Positions 10,380-25,403 of a DNA stretch of 64,000 nt are shown one piece after another. The notes beneath the pieces were generated by a model that did no database searches, was not told where the DNA came from, and saw nothing but the letters and a program-made list of their open reading frames with translations. A program made the translations under genes and the position numbers. Numbering within the stretch: position 1 is the first letter of the stretch; each line of letters opens with the position of its first letter. Where the stretch lies: positions 30,166,836 to 30,230,835 of the forward strand of contig NC_088681.1 of NCBI RefSeq assembly GCF_950023065.1, read 5' to 3'. This stretch comes from Planococcus citri. Its lineage: Eukaryota; Arthropoda; Insecta; Hemiptera; Pseudococcidae.

Positions 10380-13300
10380 CTGTAAAAGTCAATAACTATT
10401 TGTTTTATTTCATATCTCTAACTTTTAAGTTTTTCTGTAATGTGTTGTGTTGTTTAATTTTTTTTTCAGATCCAAATACACTAGCTCAAGTTCAATGTTA
10501 CATATCAAAGGACACGCTTCTCAAGGCAAAACTACAATGGATAACGATCACGTGACGAATGATGCGGCATGCACCACATTGACAACTTTGCTGTAGCTGA
10601 ATGTTAACCAAACCGCAGTAAGTAAAGTTATTTCAAGTTATAAATTTTGAACTTTTGGTTTTTTAAGACATCCATTTCACGTGTCTTAGTTTTGTTTGAG
10701 AGGCCTTATTTCTCTGAAAAATTTTTAAAATTCTTTATTATTGTATCGAAAAACTCACTTGCCTTATTTGCAACGAAAATACAAAATACGCGAATGCTTT
10801 TTTGGGTTTTTTCCTTCTAAAGATATAAAGTTGTTCGTGAATGAAAAAAATATTTGCAAAAAATATTCATTTGGCATTTCTTTTCCTTATTTGCAAATTT
10901 ATGAAGAAATAAGAAATCGTTGGAGTAATTTTTTCGGCCGTTTGGTGCCAAAATATCAACATTTTGGTAAAACTCACTAACAAAAGCTTGCTTATCAAAC
11001 CAAGAAGTCTAACGATGTTTTTCGTTCCTTAACGAATTGTAACGTGTTTATTATTTGTATGCAGGATGTAGAAACTCTCCCCGGTGGCTCGTTTATATTA
11101 CGGGCACAGATTTTCACTGGATTTTTCGACACTGTGAATAATGAGTACTGTGTTTCGTACACGAAGGTATTATGTATTCCACCACGATAACGTAATTGTA
11201 CGCTAATGGACGATTATGAAAATATCGTCGGTGGTTTGGCTCGTGTTGATTTTGCAAACCAACATATAGAGTCGGAGCAGATATACACGTTGTTGATGAA
11301 AAAAACGAGCGAAAAAAACCTCGTATCGAAAGGTTGTCGTACGTGTCGAGCTATATTTGATAAAAATTCATCTTTTTCAATTTCCTCGCGGTAACAAATT
11401 TCGAAATATATCACGGTACGGTTGTCGTCAGCAGCGTGTTCTAAATTAAAAAACGTTGCAGATTAACGTTTTAGTCGTATATATTACATCCTGAGAAGAT
11501 AACACATACGTAAGCTAATACGTACAGTGTATATTCGCGACACGAGCGAGGAGACGCGATGCGCAGCAAACCGAGCCTGAAAAAAAAAAAAAAAATGAAT
11601 TCCACCGTGAACAAGGTGTAGTCGAGCTCGCCCTAACCAGGCGTAGTCGTCCGAATAAAAAGAGAAAAGGAAATTAAAAGTAAAAATACGACGGGTCGGA
11701 TAAAATATTATCTAGGGCGCGAAAACAAAAAAAAAAAAATTATTAATCCGGTTGTAACGAATGCGGTGGCGAGAATTTTCGCGAATCATTTTCCGTTTAC
11801 CTAGAATAAAAGGAAATTTCGAGCTGTTTCGGTCATTCGCGAAATTCAAAAACACCGCTACTATGGGTGTGCGGTGTGGAAAAGGGAAGAGAGAAGCAAA
11901 TCTATATCGTACGATAGCACCCAACAAGAAACGTCATATTGCGGAATATTAATTTTAATTTACTCCTCGCAATCGTTCCAAAGTGTTCAACAACGTGTAG
12001 TATATGGCGAAGAGAAGCTTTTAGACGAGCTCTTCGACGAGACGAGTGTATTGTTACGCGGGTGAAATTCGCATTTGTTAGAAATATCTGAAGCGTTATC
12101 GAAAGGCGAGATAATTCGACGAGTTCTTTTAACACTACTCTCTATCAATTAAGTTCGAACGAATTTTATGTAGAAATCATGTCGCTAAAAAAATTACATT
12201 AAAGAGGCGTTATTTTTTTTTTGCACTCAGTCGTCGTTATATATTTTTTCATCTGTACAAAATTCTCGCATCATTGAAGATACATATGTAAGAGCAAGTA
12301 TGTGCTAGGATGGGTTATTGTTCGGTTCTTTTTAAAAGTTTGAGGAAAGAGTGAAAAAAATTGCGAAATTATGTCAACAGAATGTAATAAAAGTTTCAGG
12401 TCTCGATTCAGTACTTCAGATGTCAAATGAGCTTTAATTTTTCCGAATTGTTTCAGGATTTGAAAAAAAAATCAATTAAAAAATGAAAGAATCAGAAAGG
12501 TCATTTTTATATGGTGTATGGTTGTGTTTTTATTTTTCCTTTCAAAGGAATAAATGCGTCAAAGCCATAATTACAATCTGGTTATACGAAATTTAAATTG
12601 ATGATCAAAAAATTTGCAGAATATCACCTAGAATTTTGTAACAAAGGATCACACTGCAATTTCAAGACATTCAATAAGCAGAATAGAAGTACGTAGTACT
12701 TCAGTAGAATATTTATTTTGAACGTTCCAATATTTTCATTCAAAAGTAGAGGTTTGCAATTAAGTTTTTTCAATTCTGAGTCACTCAAGAAAATAACAAT
12801 TTCAAAATTCCAAAAACAATAATTATCTACTTATAAGTGAACAAAAAATAATTTTTTCTAAATCAAAGGTTTGAAAAAATGCAAAAATATTCGAAAAATT
12901 GAAAAAAATTCATTATCTTACAGGACCACTGTTTGAAAATTTTTTATTCTAACAAAAAGCAGAAATACTCTAAAAATTGAAAAAAAATTATTTTTTAAAA
13001 AATGCGTAAATATTCGAAAAAATTGAAAAATTAATGCATTTTACTGAGCAATTTAAGTATTTTTGTTAGTAAAAAGGAGGGTATTTGTGGCAATAATTCA
13101 AAACTGAATGAATAATTCTTCAGCAAACATAGTAAAACCTATTTTTTTAATTTTCATTTCTGTTTTTCATCGCCTTTTTTCCATTAAAACTGGCTAAAAT
13201 GATTTCCCTTCGTATGGTAGACAGTCTGCTTTGGGAAAAGTTCACTTTAAATCTCAACGTCAATATTATTTTGCAGATAGAACGGATCGCCAGAATTTAA

Positions 13301-16300
13301 GGATCGCCATTTGCTAAAAATAAAAACATTTAGGAGCCCCTGAAATGAGAGAAAAATTGTTCTTTCGATAGACTGCATGGATTCAAACAACAACTGTAAG
13401 TAGACGACGAGTCTACTACATATTTTCATTTCATTTCAATTTTTTTTCGAAAATATATAATGCGAAGTTCTCTTTTGTTGCTTCAAGAAAATTGCAGACG
13501 CACAAAAAATTACATTTTTACGCCCACGCCCCTTTGAAAAAAATTACAAGATAAGTTACAAAGGATTTAATTAAATATTTCATTTATTTTTCTAAAAAAA
13601 AGTTCCAAGGTTTTGAAATGCTGTAATAGTGCACCTCGTTCAGTGGACTCCAAAGACTTGATTCGAAACCTGAAAATTTACAACTTTTACAAATTGCATA
13701 TGTACTACCAAGTACCCACTTCCCCTTCACGCCACCCGAATAAACAATACTTGTTACAGTTATTTGCGATGTACGATGAGAATGGGTGAGACGAATTCGT
13801 GATGAAGGCTATATGGGAGTTTTCTCATTTTATTCCCATTAAAATTAACATAGCCTGACTGAAAAAAGTTTATCGATAAGGTGTGGTGGTTTGTATCAAT
13901 ATTGTTAATGATATTTTTGAAGTTGTCAATTTGAATGGTTCTAATTGTATTTCTGCTCGAGATTTTCAAATCGTTAATTATTCTCAATCAAATTTCCTCA
14001 AATTCGGGACAATAAAATTTTTTTGAGCAAAAAGCATGCCATCTCTTCACGTTCAATTTCATTTTTATTTTCCTGAAATTTACATTGAAATGATTACTTT
14101 TGATTGTTAGAAAAACTCGATTTTATGAATTGAAAATTTCAACCCTCCTCCTTCCCTCTCCTTTTCACCTAAAAAGCGTTCAACTTATATTCATTTAAAA
14201 TATTTTAGAGCATTGTTTTTTTTTCGAGGTTCAAAAGATTCAGCAGGCATTTTTTTGAAAATTCTTTTAATTTTATTTCAACACAGCAAGGGTATGAGGA
14301 GTTGTATTTTTTTCAATATTCTAGTACAGGAAGGTCGAAATTACACCATCCTTAATTTCACCCTCAAATACGAGTACACGCTTTTCCCTGCATTATTTTG
14401 ACCAAAAATAATGATAAAAAAATACTTTCCCTTTTTGGTGGAAATTCGCACCGCAATATCCTCACACGAAATGCTCCCCATATAAAAACTCGGCAAAGGT
14501 CTTCTTCACAAATTACATTTAGAACAAAACCTAGAAACGAAACATTTCTTCGTAATACGAGTATATTTTACACCCTCGTATTACACATCGTGGTACGTAA
14601 CAAAGCGAGGTGGTGTACTTTTTTAGCCATATTCGTCGACCCTTACACACCGGTCATTTCTCTTTGGGTAAATATTTATTAACATTGCGGTTTACAATCG
14701 GTTGTCATGTCGTGTGAATATTAATTGTAAGCCGTTAACGAAACGAAGGGCTATCACTAAATGCTCGCTGCTGCTAGAATGTAGTGTGTAGGTCTAGGTA
14801 CTCCATATACTCGTACGACGGTATACTATAAGGGAAAATCACGGCGTTCAGACGTGAATACAAATCGGCACCGTTCAAAAGTCAATATCGTTTAGGAAAA
14901 CGGCGATGCGGCGGTGACGGTGGTGGCGGAAGTTAAACTCCATTAACGAAATGAACTCTGGTGCTGCACAACGTTCGTATAATAAAACGAATTACCTTGG
15001 TAGAGGGGTCCGGACCTTATTCTTGTTTACCTTTATAGTTTCTCCCAGTACATACCGTATACGTACGAGCATAATATAATATACGCAGGTGCATAGATAC
15101 ACTTTGGTAAAGACTTTGCGTAACGTAGTTAAAGGCCTTAATCTGGGCGATAATTAGAAGGCACAAGAAATTACACGTGTGCGTGTGCAATGCACGATGG
15201 ATATACATACTTTCACCCAAAAGGAACCGTCTCACATTCAGCTCATTTGCTGCAGATTGAATCATTTTTTTAAAATTACGTACCTAATCAACATTTCATC
15301 AAAGTTGCCAGTAATTTTCCTGTTGAAGAAAAATAGACTGCTTTAAATTTGACGTATTGTATATTGCAGGGGGATGTGAAAACCTCAACGAGTATATTCG
15401 ACAACAGCCATCCACGTAAATGCGAGTACAAAGAAAACACCCTTACACGTTGACAGTTTGCAGAAAGACATAAAAATTACGACAGTACACGAAGATCCAC
15501 AACGGAGGTGAAAATTTTCACAATAAAACTTTCGCTCCGCTCGCCCTCCCATCACCATTCGAATTCTCCGACAATTGTACCGTTGGGCGAGAAAGCTCAC
15601 TCACTAGTCAGATTAGGCCGGATGGATAATACAATGAAAACCATAACGTTTCGGATAACGTTCCCAGTACAACCATTGTACCAGCGAGATAGTATAGCCA
15701 TGTGCCCGTGTACTGCTCGAAACCTCAAATCTCCACATAAAAACAATTCAATTTCCCGCACCCGTTTATACGAAACGCCCGTACGGTACGATACGCACAC
15801 CATCTATAGCTATACTGTTCGCTCAAATCATATAGACCTTATTTTCAAAAGCCTGTGCGCGTTGTTTTCCAAAACGCCATATACACACAATCGTGAATAC
15901 GAATTTATTGCCGAACGAGGGAATGAACTCGGAATGGCATGGCAGGTAAACGATGTGATCGAATTTGCGGTATACTATGTACCTAACTACCTACTATGTA
16001 GATGTACCAGAAGTACGAGGTTTCCCTCTATACGTATCGTATATGTATAGGTATTGTTCGACGAACAGAAATCAACTCCTTGTCTGGTAATGTCGACGGA
16101 GCGAGAAACATGAATCATACAATTATCGTATTATGGGCTTTTGGTTAAATTTATTATCGTGCTTTTGAAGGTAATTTTCGAATCTACGTATACCTTTGAG
16201 AATTTGAATAAAGGCATTAGCAGTAAATTTGTACTCGTATTTCAATATTCCTTATGGAAGAAAATTTGTTTAGGGGATTCTACAGCTAGCAGACCGATTT

Positions 16301-17240
16301 TTGAAAGAATGTAGTTTTTGTGATGAGAGTAATCGCTCGAATAAATATTTATCATTTTGAAATGAATACGCTCTGTGGATTGGAAGTCTGTCCAAAAAAA
16401 CGTGGGGAAAAATTGTTCACTAGGGTCATTCCACATCAATTGGACCAAGAAGTGGTAGGAGGGCTCGGCGATTTTTTTTTGAAATTTTTCCTGTGGAAAG
16501 ACCTTCCGAAGGGATGATCAATGGCGCGAATCGCAGCTCTCTAGCCCTTTTTTAAAGGCTGCTAGGGGGTTTCAAAGGTTTTAGTGAACTTAAAATATCA
16601 TATATTTCAGCAGTGGATTACTCGATAACCGCGATACCTACCAAAATGGAACTTTTTCCAATAGTTAGGGGTTTTGAAAGGCTTTTTGGTGATACAGAGC
16701 TTTAGGTGATATCATAAAAATCAGTGTTGCCACTTTTTTTCGTACGAAAAATTAGCTCGAAAAGTTTCAAAACGTAGTTTTCATATCGTTCCAACTCTGA
16801 GAGTTAAAAGTTGTCCTCAATATATTATATTAAGGACAACTTTTCATGCTGAAGAACATATTAAAAAATTGGGATGGCATTATTTCGTAAAGTCAATTTT
16901 TAAAAATTTAAAGTTAGCGGAAAAATGGGATTATTTATTGATTTAAAACATGAAAAAAAGTTTTAATTGGTGAAGTTGACCCATTTGACCACTGTTTTTA
17001 CGTATACATTAAAAAAAGTTGATAAAACCTTCTCACTCAATGTAATGAACTCATCACAAAAAAATCAAAATTTTAAGTGAATTGAAAAATGAACGAATTT
17101 TAATTTTTTTGCTTTGCGTGTAATTTTTATCAACTTTTTAATGAAATACGCCAGAAAGAGGTCAAAATAAGACAACTGAATAAATTCAAACTTTTTTTAA
17201 TGTTTAGAATTGAAAATTGAATTTTTTCGAATTTTGATTT
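10380..17240. other. Non-coding stretch with weak exon-like fragments only
   Basis: No gene is supported. Fragments noted: a T-tract with CAG at 10459-10470 followed by a 33-codon frame; a 34-codon open stretch at 11065-11166 bounded by CAG and GTATTA; poly-A at 11581-11595; and AGGGTCATTCCACATCAATT at 16422-16441, which resembles the end of an insect repeat but has no partner here. A 180-codon frame at 15508-16050 begins with GTG and shows no domain. About 12.2-14.2 kb is low-complexity A/T sequence. Confidence 0.45.
16806..16844. repeat. Near-perfect 39-bp palindrome
   Basis: AAAAGTTGTCCT (16806-16817) is followed by an AT-rich centre and AGGACAACTTTT (16833-16844). With the centre included, arms of about 19 bp pair with one mismatch and almost no loop. 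Confidence 0.75.
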
Positions 17241-17242
17241 TA

Positions 17243-17735
17243 AAGTCGACTTTTGGATACCAAGTCTGACTTATAAGAACTTGAAATAAAATTACAAAAA
17301 TGCCAAGATGCTCGACAAGCGGAAAAATGGCTTTGGGAGGCCATACAGATGGGTCAATGACTTTAGGATCCCAGACAGGCAGACAGACGACCTTGAAGAG
17401 CTAGGCAGACAGGTCAATAACCTTAAGGGGACAGATAAGAAGACAGACGACTTCAGGAAGCCAGACATAGGCACACAGACAGCCTTGAGGGCCAGGCGAG
17501 ACGACCATGAGAAGCTAGACAGATGGGTAAGTGACCTTAAGAGGGTGAACAGATGAGTCAATGACCTTAGGAGACCAGACAGTCGAGCAGACAGACGACA
17601 TTGAGAAGCCAGAAAGATGAGCTAATGACCTTAAGAGGACAGACGAGTAGACAGACGACCATGAGAGGCTAGACAGGCAGGTTAATGACCTTAAGAGGCC
17701 AGACAGGCAAACTGACTACCTTGGGGAGCTAATAA
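17243..17735. repeat. AGACAGGCAG/GACCTTAAG tandem array, copy A
   Basis: Degenerate tandem units of about 30 bp (AGACAGGTCAATGACCTTAA and AGACGACCTTGAGAAGC types) fill about 17321-17735. The array and its 5' flank (GACTTTTGG and AAGAACTTGAAATAAAATTAC, 17243-17300) are homologous to 25404-25985. Open frames on both strands within it are by-products of the repeat. Confidence 0.85.
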
Positions 17736-17737
17736 GA

Positions 17738-18255
17738 CGGGGAAAATCCTGCGTCAAATTTCTTCAACAAATTCTTTGCGAGACTACTTCGCCAAAATCT
17801 TTGAATGAAATCCTTTGTATGAGGATTCTTTTACAAATCCTTCAGGAAGTTTTTCGAAAGAATTCTTCAGCAAATCTTTGGCGAAATTCTTCGTCAGATT
17901 CTTCACTAAAATGTTCCAATAAAATGACTAGCACAACGTTTGCCATATCCTTACCCAACAATTTTTCGTAGAAGCCTTTGCCAAATTTTTCGCTGATTCT
18001 TTCCGAAAATTCTTTCATTAAAATCCTTTAAAAAATGCTTTCCAAAACCTTCGCCAAATGCTTCGCAAAATATTCCTTTGCAGGAATCCTCAAGCAAACC
18101 CTCCACAAATACTGTGTAAAATTGTTTGCCAAATTCTTCTCAAAAATCCCTCAACAAAATCCTTCAACAAAACCCCTCGCAGAAATTCTCAACTAAATCC
18201 TTTGACGGAATCCTACCCTAAAATCCATATCGAAATCTTTCGCTAAATCCTTCAT
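17738..18255. repeat. Degenerate 12-bp repeat array
   Basis: Irregular tandem copies of a short unit close to AAATCCTTCAAC / AAATTCTTCGCC across about 500 bp, directly following the AGACAGGCAG array. Probably an old minisatellite. Confidence 0.7.
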
Positions 18256-20149
18256 CGGAGCAGATCTTTAAAATACTTACTGAACTCAACTCTCTCTCTC
18301 TTCGAATACTTATAGACAAGTATTTGAAAAAAAAAGTACTTAGATTGAGTTTCATTTCAAACTACTCCTCGAAAAATTTCAAAATTGATGAAAAAAAAAT
18401 TCTTGCAGTTCACCCTATCGAACGAAATAGGTACCGGAAGCTGATGTAATTTTCGTTTCTAGACAACACGTCCACGTTCACATGCACACATATAAGTACG
18501 AGTATATCCTAAACATTTACCGAGTAGAACAACGCGTAATTTACGTAGCGTATCGCGAGGTTATTTCCCTTCGGGTATAATTACAAAATACGATAGCGCT
18601 ACCGCGAAAATAAACACCGAGTAAATCTCACCTATTATAAAGCTCCTCTGCTCTGCGCCGCTTTCTCATCGCAGCACCAAAAGGCGAAAACTATACGCAG
18701 ACGAAGCTAATAAGAAAAACTCTAAATTAAAAATACAATTGTGGAAAATATTTCAAAATTATCGCGACACTGTTGGTCTTGATAATGGTCTCACTATCGC
18801 GGAATAGTATACCAGTATCAACGAAGGTGGCGACGTTGAATTAATTAATAATTTAGCATTTTTTTCTCTATTATTTTACTCTCGTTGTTTAATGTTTCGT
18901 AATTGAAATGTAGATAATTGAGGGTTGAGAAAATCTTTGTTAAGCTTTTCGCGTGACACGATGTTTATTTAATGTTATAGCTCCGGTGTGGTGTTTTTTT
19001 CGCGCTAAATTTATTCCGTTGAATACAAAGCATCGTTTATTATTTTCTTTCTTTTTTTCTTTTTTTTTCATTTTTTTTCTAAATATAAATTATATGTGTA
19101 CGCCGACGTATTATTTATAGTTATGGGCGTGCGAAAGAACCAGAACACACACGTAAATGAAACCATATAAGAAAAAATTTCTTTTGTAAGGCTCCATGCG
19201 GAGTTTTCCTTTTTTATTACGATTATTTGTTAAAATGAAAAGCTATTAAAAGTGTTTTTTTTTTCTTCTTCTGCTAAAATGCTACAAAGGTTCGAAATTG
19301 TTACCAGAATCATTAGTACACATATAACATTGTAGATATACGAGTATACGATATGTGGTGCTAGCTGGTTGTTTTTCCTCCCTATACGAATATTCGTCTC
19401 ATTGTCGTATGCGTCCGACTGCGACACGATGGGGACGTCTGAGTACGTATCAAAAATGGGGAATTTTTTTGTTCGTTAAAGCTGTCTATGTCCCAGCGGA
19501 CCGACCAGAGGAGGCCATTAATGCGGTTCATTCAAGCAGTGTCAGAGGGAGTGCAAAAAAATGACAAAAGCAACAGATTTTTGCCAGTCGACAGGTCGCT
19601 TTTGAATGAATTCCGACGCGAGAAATAATTATCGATGATACGAGTATAAAAACTAGTGAGAGGGGTTCTTTCCTAAAATGAGCGATGCCCTTGTATGTTT
19701 AATGAAAAAAATTGAATCGAATTTCAGAAATAATTATATGCTGACGTTTTCATTAATTTCCAACAAATAACCATCTACACTCATGTCCAGTGAATGGATG
19801 AAAAATTTATACCTAATTATGAGAAATGCTTCAGAATTCATTCTTCCTATCTCATAAAGCGATACACTTTGATTAATCAACTGAAGCATTTTGGAGGCTC
19901 TGAAGAAAAAAGGGGGAGGAGCAAAGCTATAATTCGGAGAATTTTTCAAAATTGATAAATTTCAATATTATGCAGGCTATAATCCTTATATGTAATTCTC
20001 GAGTTGAGCCATCAGTAATGATGAAATTTTTTGAACGTCCTATAATACGTACCAAATTCTGACTTTGATGAGTGCAAGATTCCGTCACATTACGATGAAT
20101 TACAAAATTACTCAATTTTCAAGTACAGAAACACACATTCCATTACAGT

Positions 20150-20200
20150 CATACAGAAAAATCGAACTCACCTGAAACAAAAAAAAACAACAATATTGTA
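20150..20200 (-). promoter_or_regulatory. Recursive-splice-like site (acceptor fused to donor)
   Basis: Read on the - strand, a tract of T with few G (TTGTTGTTTTTTTTTGTTT) is followed by CAG and immediately by GTGAGT. The acceptor AG is at 20173-20172 and the donor GT at 20171-20170. This is the layout of zero-length exons (ratchet points) known from long Drosophila introns. A second site of the same kind is at 35998 on the same strand. Sequence evidence only. Confidence 0.4.
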
Positions 20201-21668
20201 GATTTACATTTTAATCAATCATTTCAGCCAGGATCAGGAATTTGGCCAAAAAAATAACGAAAAACAAAAAAAAAACTTCGGAGCGTTAAATATCAAAGTC
20301 GGGATATTTCGCCATAAGCCAGTAGTACAATTACTGGCAATAGCTCGTCAAAGCACCTTACTCACTTACATTAAAAATTAAAAATCAGAACAAATAGTAA
20401 ATCCAAAATTCAGTCTAAATTTCACTCTTACTCAACCTCCTTCCCATTTCCATTCTCTTCGTCATTCTAATCCAATTTTCTATCGACGATGTGAAAAATT
20501 CATCAGTTTTCATTTTGCTTGTAACACGTTCGTTGACTATACATACAACTCATCAAAGCTGCCAAATTTAAATAATTGCGCTATTGTTAAGGGGAAAAGG
20601 GTTGAACGAGGAAAGAGTCGAAATTACGAAAAACCCAGGGTAAGTATACGCGAATTCCTCGGTCTCCGCCGCGTTAAACTCGTCATTAATTTCAGTTAGC
20701 GAAAACACGAACGAACGTTTTCTTGATAATATTACGAGTTGGTCGGGCGTTTTACTATTTAACTATGCATATACACCGAATTCTGCGAGAGTAATGCGAA
20801 TACAGAGGACGAGGTATAAACAGAGCGTAAAATAATGAACGTCGACGCGTCTCGTGACAAAAACCAAGAACCCAACAACACGTCTCGACGAATAATTAAT
20901 AATATTTCAGACGACAATTTAAAATCAAGCCAGCATACAAACTTGTCGTTTTTTTGGTTCGATGCGGTGATCATGAGTACCTATACCGTACCCCTACTTG
21001 ATTCGTTTTCATGTCTCAAGTCATAAAAGTAGTATCGTACGTAAGCACAGAATGCTCAGAAAATACTGAACTTTATGAGGGTGAATTGGGATTCGAGCAA
21101 TGACGATAGATAATGAAGAGAAGTTATGGTTCAAAAAGGCTGAGGGGATGAGGAAATGTCAATTCAAACACATCTGAAAGCTGTAAGCTTACAATGGATC
21201 CTCTCACGGTGTTTGGCTACAATTGAATAAGACCATGATTTTTGGAAAGAGCATGATCTTATCTTCAGTCTCCTTCCCCCCCCCCAATTTCAGCTGTCCA
21301 AATTGATTTTTTAATTTCAAAAAAAAAATGTTGAAAGCTAAAACTGACTATTCTCAGGGGATTTGTTCTTACATTTGAAAATACTATGACCAACTCCCCC
21401 TCCCCCGAATTTTTAGAACTTCTCCAAAAGACACGAAAATTTATTTAAGCGTTTAAAAATCGAGTTGTGACTCATTCTTGTACTGTATAACGTGTTCATC
21501 TAGATTCGAGTCAATTTCCAAGCAAACATCTTGAGAAAATCGGCTTTAATGTGTATAGACTCGCTAATGAAGGTCAAGAATAGACCACAGCTCGATTTTT
21601 AACTGCCCAAATCGATCTCCTAACTTCTATAGAAATTTTAAAATTCTGCAGGAAATGAAAAATGATGC

Positions 21669-21963
21669 TGGAGACTCCAGAATGATTCAAAATAGAAGAA
21701 TTCAGATTCAAGGAGGTGGTAGACAATATTAATCAATTTGTGCATTTTCAAAATTCTTCCACAAACAGAAATTTTTTGTGGCGGTCAAAAAACACTTCAG
21801 GTGTTTGCTAGAAATCCGCTCAAGCATGTAAAAACTTTTTAGATAGGTACATAGGTTGAGAATAAGCCACAACTCAATCTTGAACTGCCTGAAAAATAAT
21901 TTTCGCACCTTCTGGAAAAAATCACGAATTTTGGAAAAATCTAAAATCACACTGGAGACTCCA
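21669..21963. repeat. Two remnants of the TGGAGACTCCA repeat family
   Basis: The palindromic 11-mer TGGAGACTCCA occurs at 21669-21679 and 21953-21963. In each case AAAAT and related bases follow, as in the tandem array at 47157-48600. Confidence 0.6.
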
Positions 21964-24900
21964 AAATAGCCCGAAACGGTAGAATTTGTTTCGGGGGTGG
22001 GGGGGGGGATATTGGTTTTAGGCGTTAGGACCAATTTTCACAATTTTCACTGAATAAAAATCACTGAAAATAATCGATATTAAATTCTCACAAATTCGTC
22101 CAAAATCGAGAAATCAATTTGAGCAGCTAAAATTGTGATTATTCTGATATTTCAGAGACCCAGCTCTTTCCAAAAATCGTGCCCCCTTTCAAATCAAAGC
22201 GAGCATCTCAAGAGGTTTTTTAGCACTTCCATCATAGCGGGTAAAATATCACGAAAAATACTTCACGTCATCATGCAAAAAAAAGAACTCATTTTTTAAT
22301 CAATTATACCTAATAGAAATAACATAAAAAGGCGAACAAATTGCCTACATTTTCTCAAAAATCTTCCCTCTCATCCATTATTTCATCAAATTCATAATTT
22401 TCGATTCAAAATTCAAGACAGAAAAATACGACTACCTCGAACATAAAAATTGAAAAAAATATATATAAGAACCCCCTTTGTTCGCCAACTCTTTCGCATT
22501 CATAGAGATCCAAAAAAAAAAAAGATATTCTTTTTTGTCGTCTGTTAATGGCGTAATCAATTTCACTGGCTGGTAACTAGTTGATACCAGACTAGAACAA
22601 AAACTAAGCCAAATGAATTAAAAAACTAAAGACGTAAATTAATTAAAAGCCAATTCAATCGTCGCGTCTTACGGGTTCTCGAATAAAACCACCATTAAAT
22701 AAATTCCCATTATCAAATTCCCAACTCCGCGCGGCAATATTATACGCTCATAGAACCAAAAATGTTAAATCCACCCTTTTTTTTCAGAGGGGAGAGGATG
22801 GGAAAAAAATTCCATTAATCAGATAAACTAACCATATAAACTAGCGGAACATTAATAACCGCAAAAATGTAATTTCCATGCTCGTATAATAAATTTAATC
22901 ATTCAAATCGAATACGAAAACACGGGATAATAGAAAAATTTTCATAACGCACAGACGACCAATGTACCGGCGCAATAAACAGGGATATGCGAAGGAAGGG
23001 GTATGGGGAGCAAAAAACAGCGCTACCGTAACACACTATATGCGACAAAGAAAACCGCAGAAAAACTACGTATACATGCAGACTTGGTAGAAAAGCGTTG
23101 AGGAGGAAAAAAAATACATATACACGGAACGATTTCTACGAAAGTTCAAACAATGATACAATAACAATAAAACCTACCCCGCTCGTTATAAAAAACGTAT
23201 AAAATGATATATTCGTACCGTAACAGCCCTTTTACGTATGTAAAATTAGGGCTTCTGTATACATAAAAGATAACGGAGTTTGTATAAAATGAAATGAAAT
23301 GCTCTCACATTAAGCCAATATGCATTTGTCCCTCGTTACCCCCACTCTTGCCAGCTTCGTGGCTAAGCTAAAAGGCAATTTATGATATAAAAGTTTCGCC
23401 ATATATCAGCTTATATATAATACTGAGGGAAAATTTCATTACACACGTATATACTCGGCCATATATACTGCATGCAGTACATACGTATGTATTATACAGT
23501 TTCGCTAATAAAATATATATTTTACCTACATATTAGTTATACTGTCGAGCACCACCGCCATGTTCTCACTCCGTTGAGAAAAAATTTCGTAATTGTAACA
23601 CACGTCTGTATTTTGTACCATTTACGAGTCTATGGTATACTCGTACTTATTGAGTCTACGGTACCGATGGTTTTTCCCTTCTTCACTACCCTGTCGACCG
23701 TCTCCAAATATACGTTAATTTTTCAACGACGAATTTCGACGTCGTTTGGCGTGTAATTGTACGATAATAAATCACGTACCGCGAACGGTAGCTTGTGAAA
23801 CGTTGGTAAAAACCGTACCGAGATGTGGCAAATAATGGTGTGGTTATGGACGACAAAAGTCGACGACTTTGTACATAATGTATCATACTGGGTGTTTCGT
23901 AACGATTAGTGATCCCTCGAGAGCAAGAAGAGCAGCTCGAGTTACACTGATGTACGATGGGTTGCCTAATTCCTATGTGATGAAGGCAAGAAGTTCAGTT
24001 CACTATACCTAAGCTACCTAGAGTTCTTCAAATTTTTAGCTCGAGGAGATGAAATTTCTATGGCATGACGAGAGGCAAAGAGGATAGATTTGCTTCCAAA
24101 TTTTATTTAAAAATTGCACAAGGTGGCCAAAATTCAAAAATTCATAATTTTGTCACGAGCCATAAATCTTTATAAAAACTGAACATTTTCAATTCCGCCC
24201 ACTACTGACGAATTTTAATAATTATTCCAACAGACTCCATTCATTTCGTACCGTCATCCATACGAGTTTACAAATTAAACCATCTAAAATAAAGCTCAAA
24301 CCGCATCATTAGTCAAGCATATTTTCTACTTGAGCCTGCCTACCGTACAAACAAAATATTAATTCTCACTCGACCAAGTCGTCATATGAGAAGAAAAAGG
24401 GGTAAAACCTGGTAAAACCTGGTAAGAACTAGGTACTCCCCATTTCCATACCATCGATCATACAGCTCATAAAATCAACGTGTCGCCTGGTAATTCCGCA
24501 GACGTTAATAAAACTGCATACACGACACACCGCAGGAGACCCTCGTCATTTACTCTTTACTCGTTCGTTCCATCAACTATGCAAATTTATCGTTACCATT
24601 GCGCCGTACAGTTGGTTCGGTAACTCCGGAGAGAGCACGAGAAACTATGTGGAATAAGAACCAATTCCCCGACGACAATCAAGGCACACGAGACGCAATT
24701 CGCTGTTGGTAGGTACGTTATAGTATTTGCACAATTCGCACGTATATGCGGCTCGATTTCGACAAAAAGCTCAACCCGTCTTTTAGTTTAATCTCGAATA
24801 CGCTAAAAATGTCGCCTTAATAAGAATACATGACTGCGGTAAATTTAAGATAAGACGAACGTACGTAAACTTATTCGTATACGCACACTACGTATTACTA

Positions 24901-25403
24901 TAAGTCGAGTAATATAGTAATTTTGATACGGTTGACGGAGACGTAACCCTGTTCCATTCTTCAGCATCAGAATTAACACGCCATATATCTTGTCTCGTAA
25001 ACAACGTACCTAGCATCGAAAAGAACGATGTTTAAATATACACAATTCTGCTTTTGACGTATTCTGAAACATTGTAAAGTGATACTCTCATTTCTTGTTC
25101 AATTGCTCTTCCTATTCTTAATTCACATAACCATTGGACGAGAAAAAACTTGCAATGAACTAGCGATGACACGACGTGTTTCCGCATATCGAACAATTTT
25201 AAAAATCAAGTTTCAATTTTTACAAAAAATACCTTCACATTACTACATACAATTATGGGGGAAGAAGTGGAAGAGAGAACAAAAATCTTTCAAGTAAAAC
25301 TAGCTTTTGGGCATTTTTTATATCTTCAGAAGAAAAATGCTGGAATTTTAAAAACTTGTGAAAAATTACTAATCTTTGAAATTTTTACTCGCATCAAAGT
25401 GGA

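Larger units (their letters stand above)
18256..25403. other. Non-coding stretch; long AT-rich intron or spacer
   Basis: No gene is supported. It contains a ratchet-like splice site on the - strand at 20171/20172 (listed separately), two TGGAGACTCCA repeat remnants (21669-21963), several T- and A-runs, G-runs near 22000, and a GTAAGTAT donor-like site at 20640 without a convincing exon. If the ratchet sites are real, this is intron of a - strand gene. Confidence 0.4.

Noticed and set aside
11065..11166. 34-codon open stretch between CAG and GTATTA
   Set aside because: Could be an internal exon, but the donor is weak and nothing recognisable is encoded.
15508..16050. 180-codon open frame on the + strand
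   Set aside because: It begins with GTG, the first ATG (15622) leaves about 142 codons, no domain or signal is seen, and an overlapping - strand frame is also open. Likely chance in a GC-richer patch.
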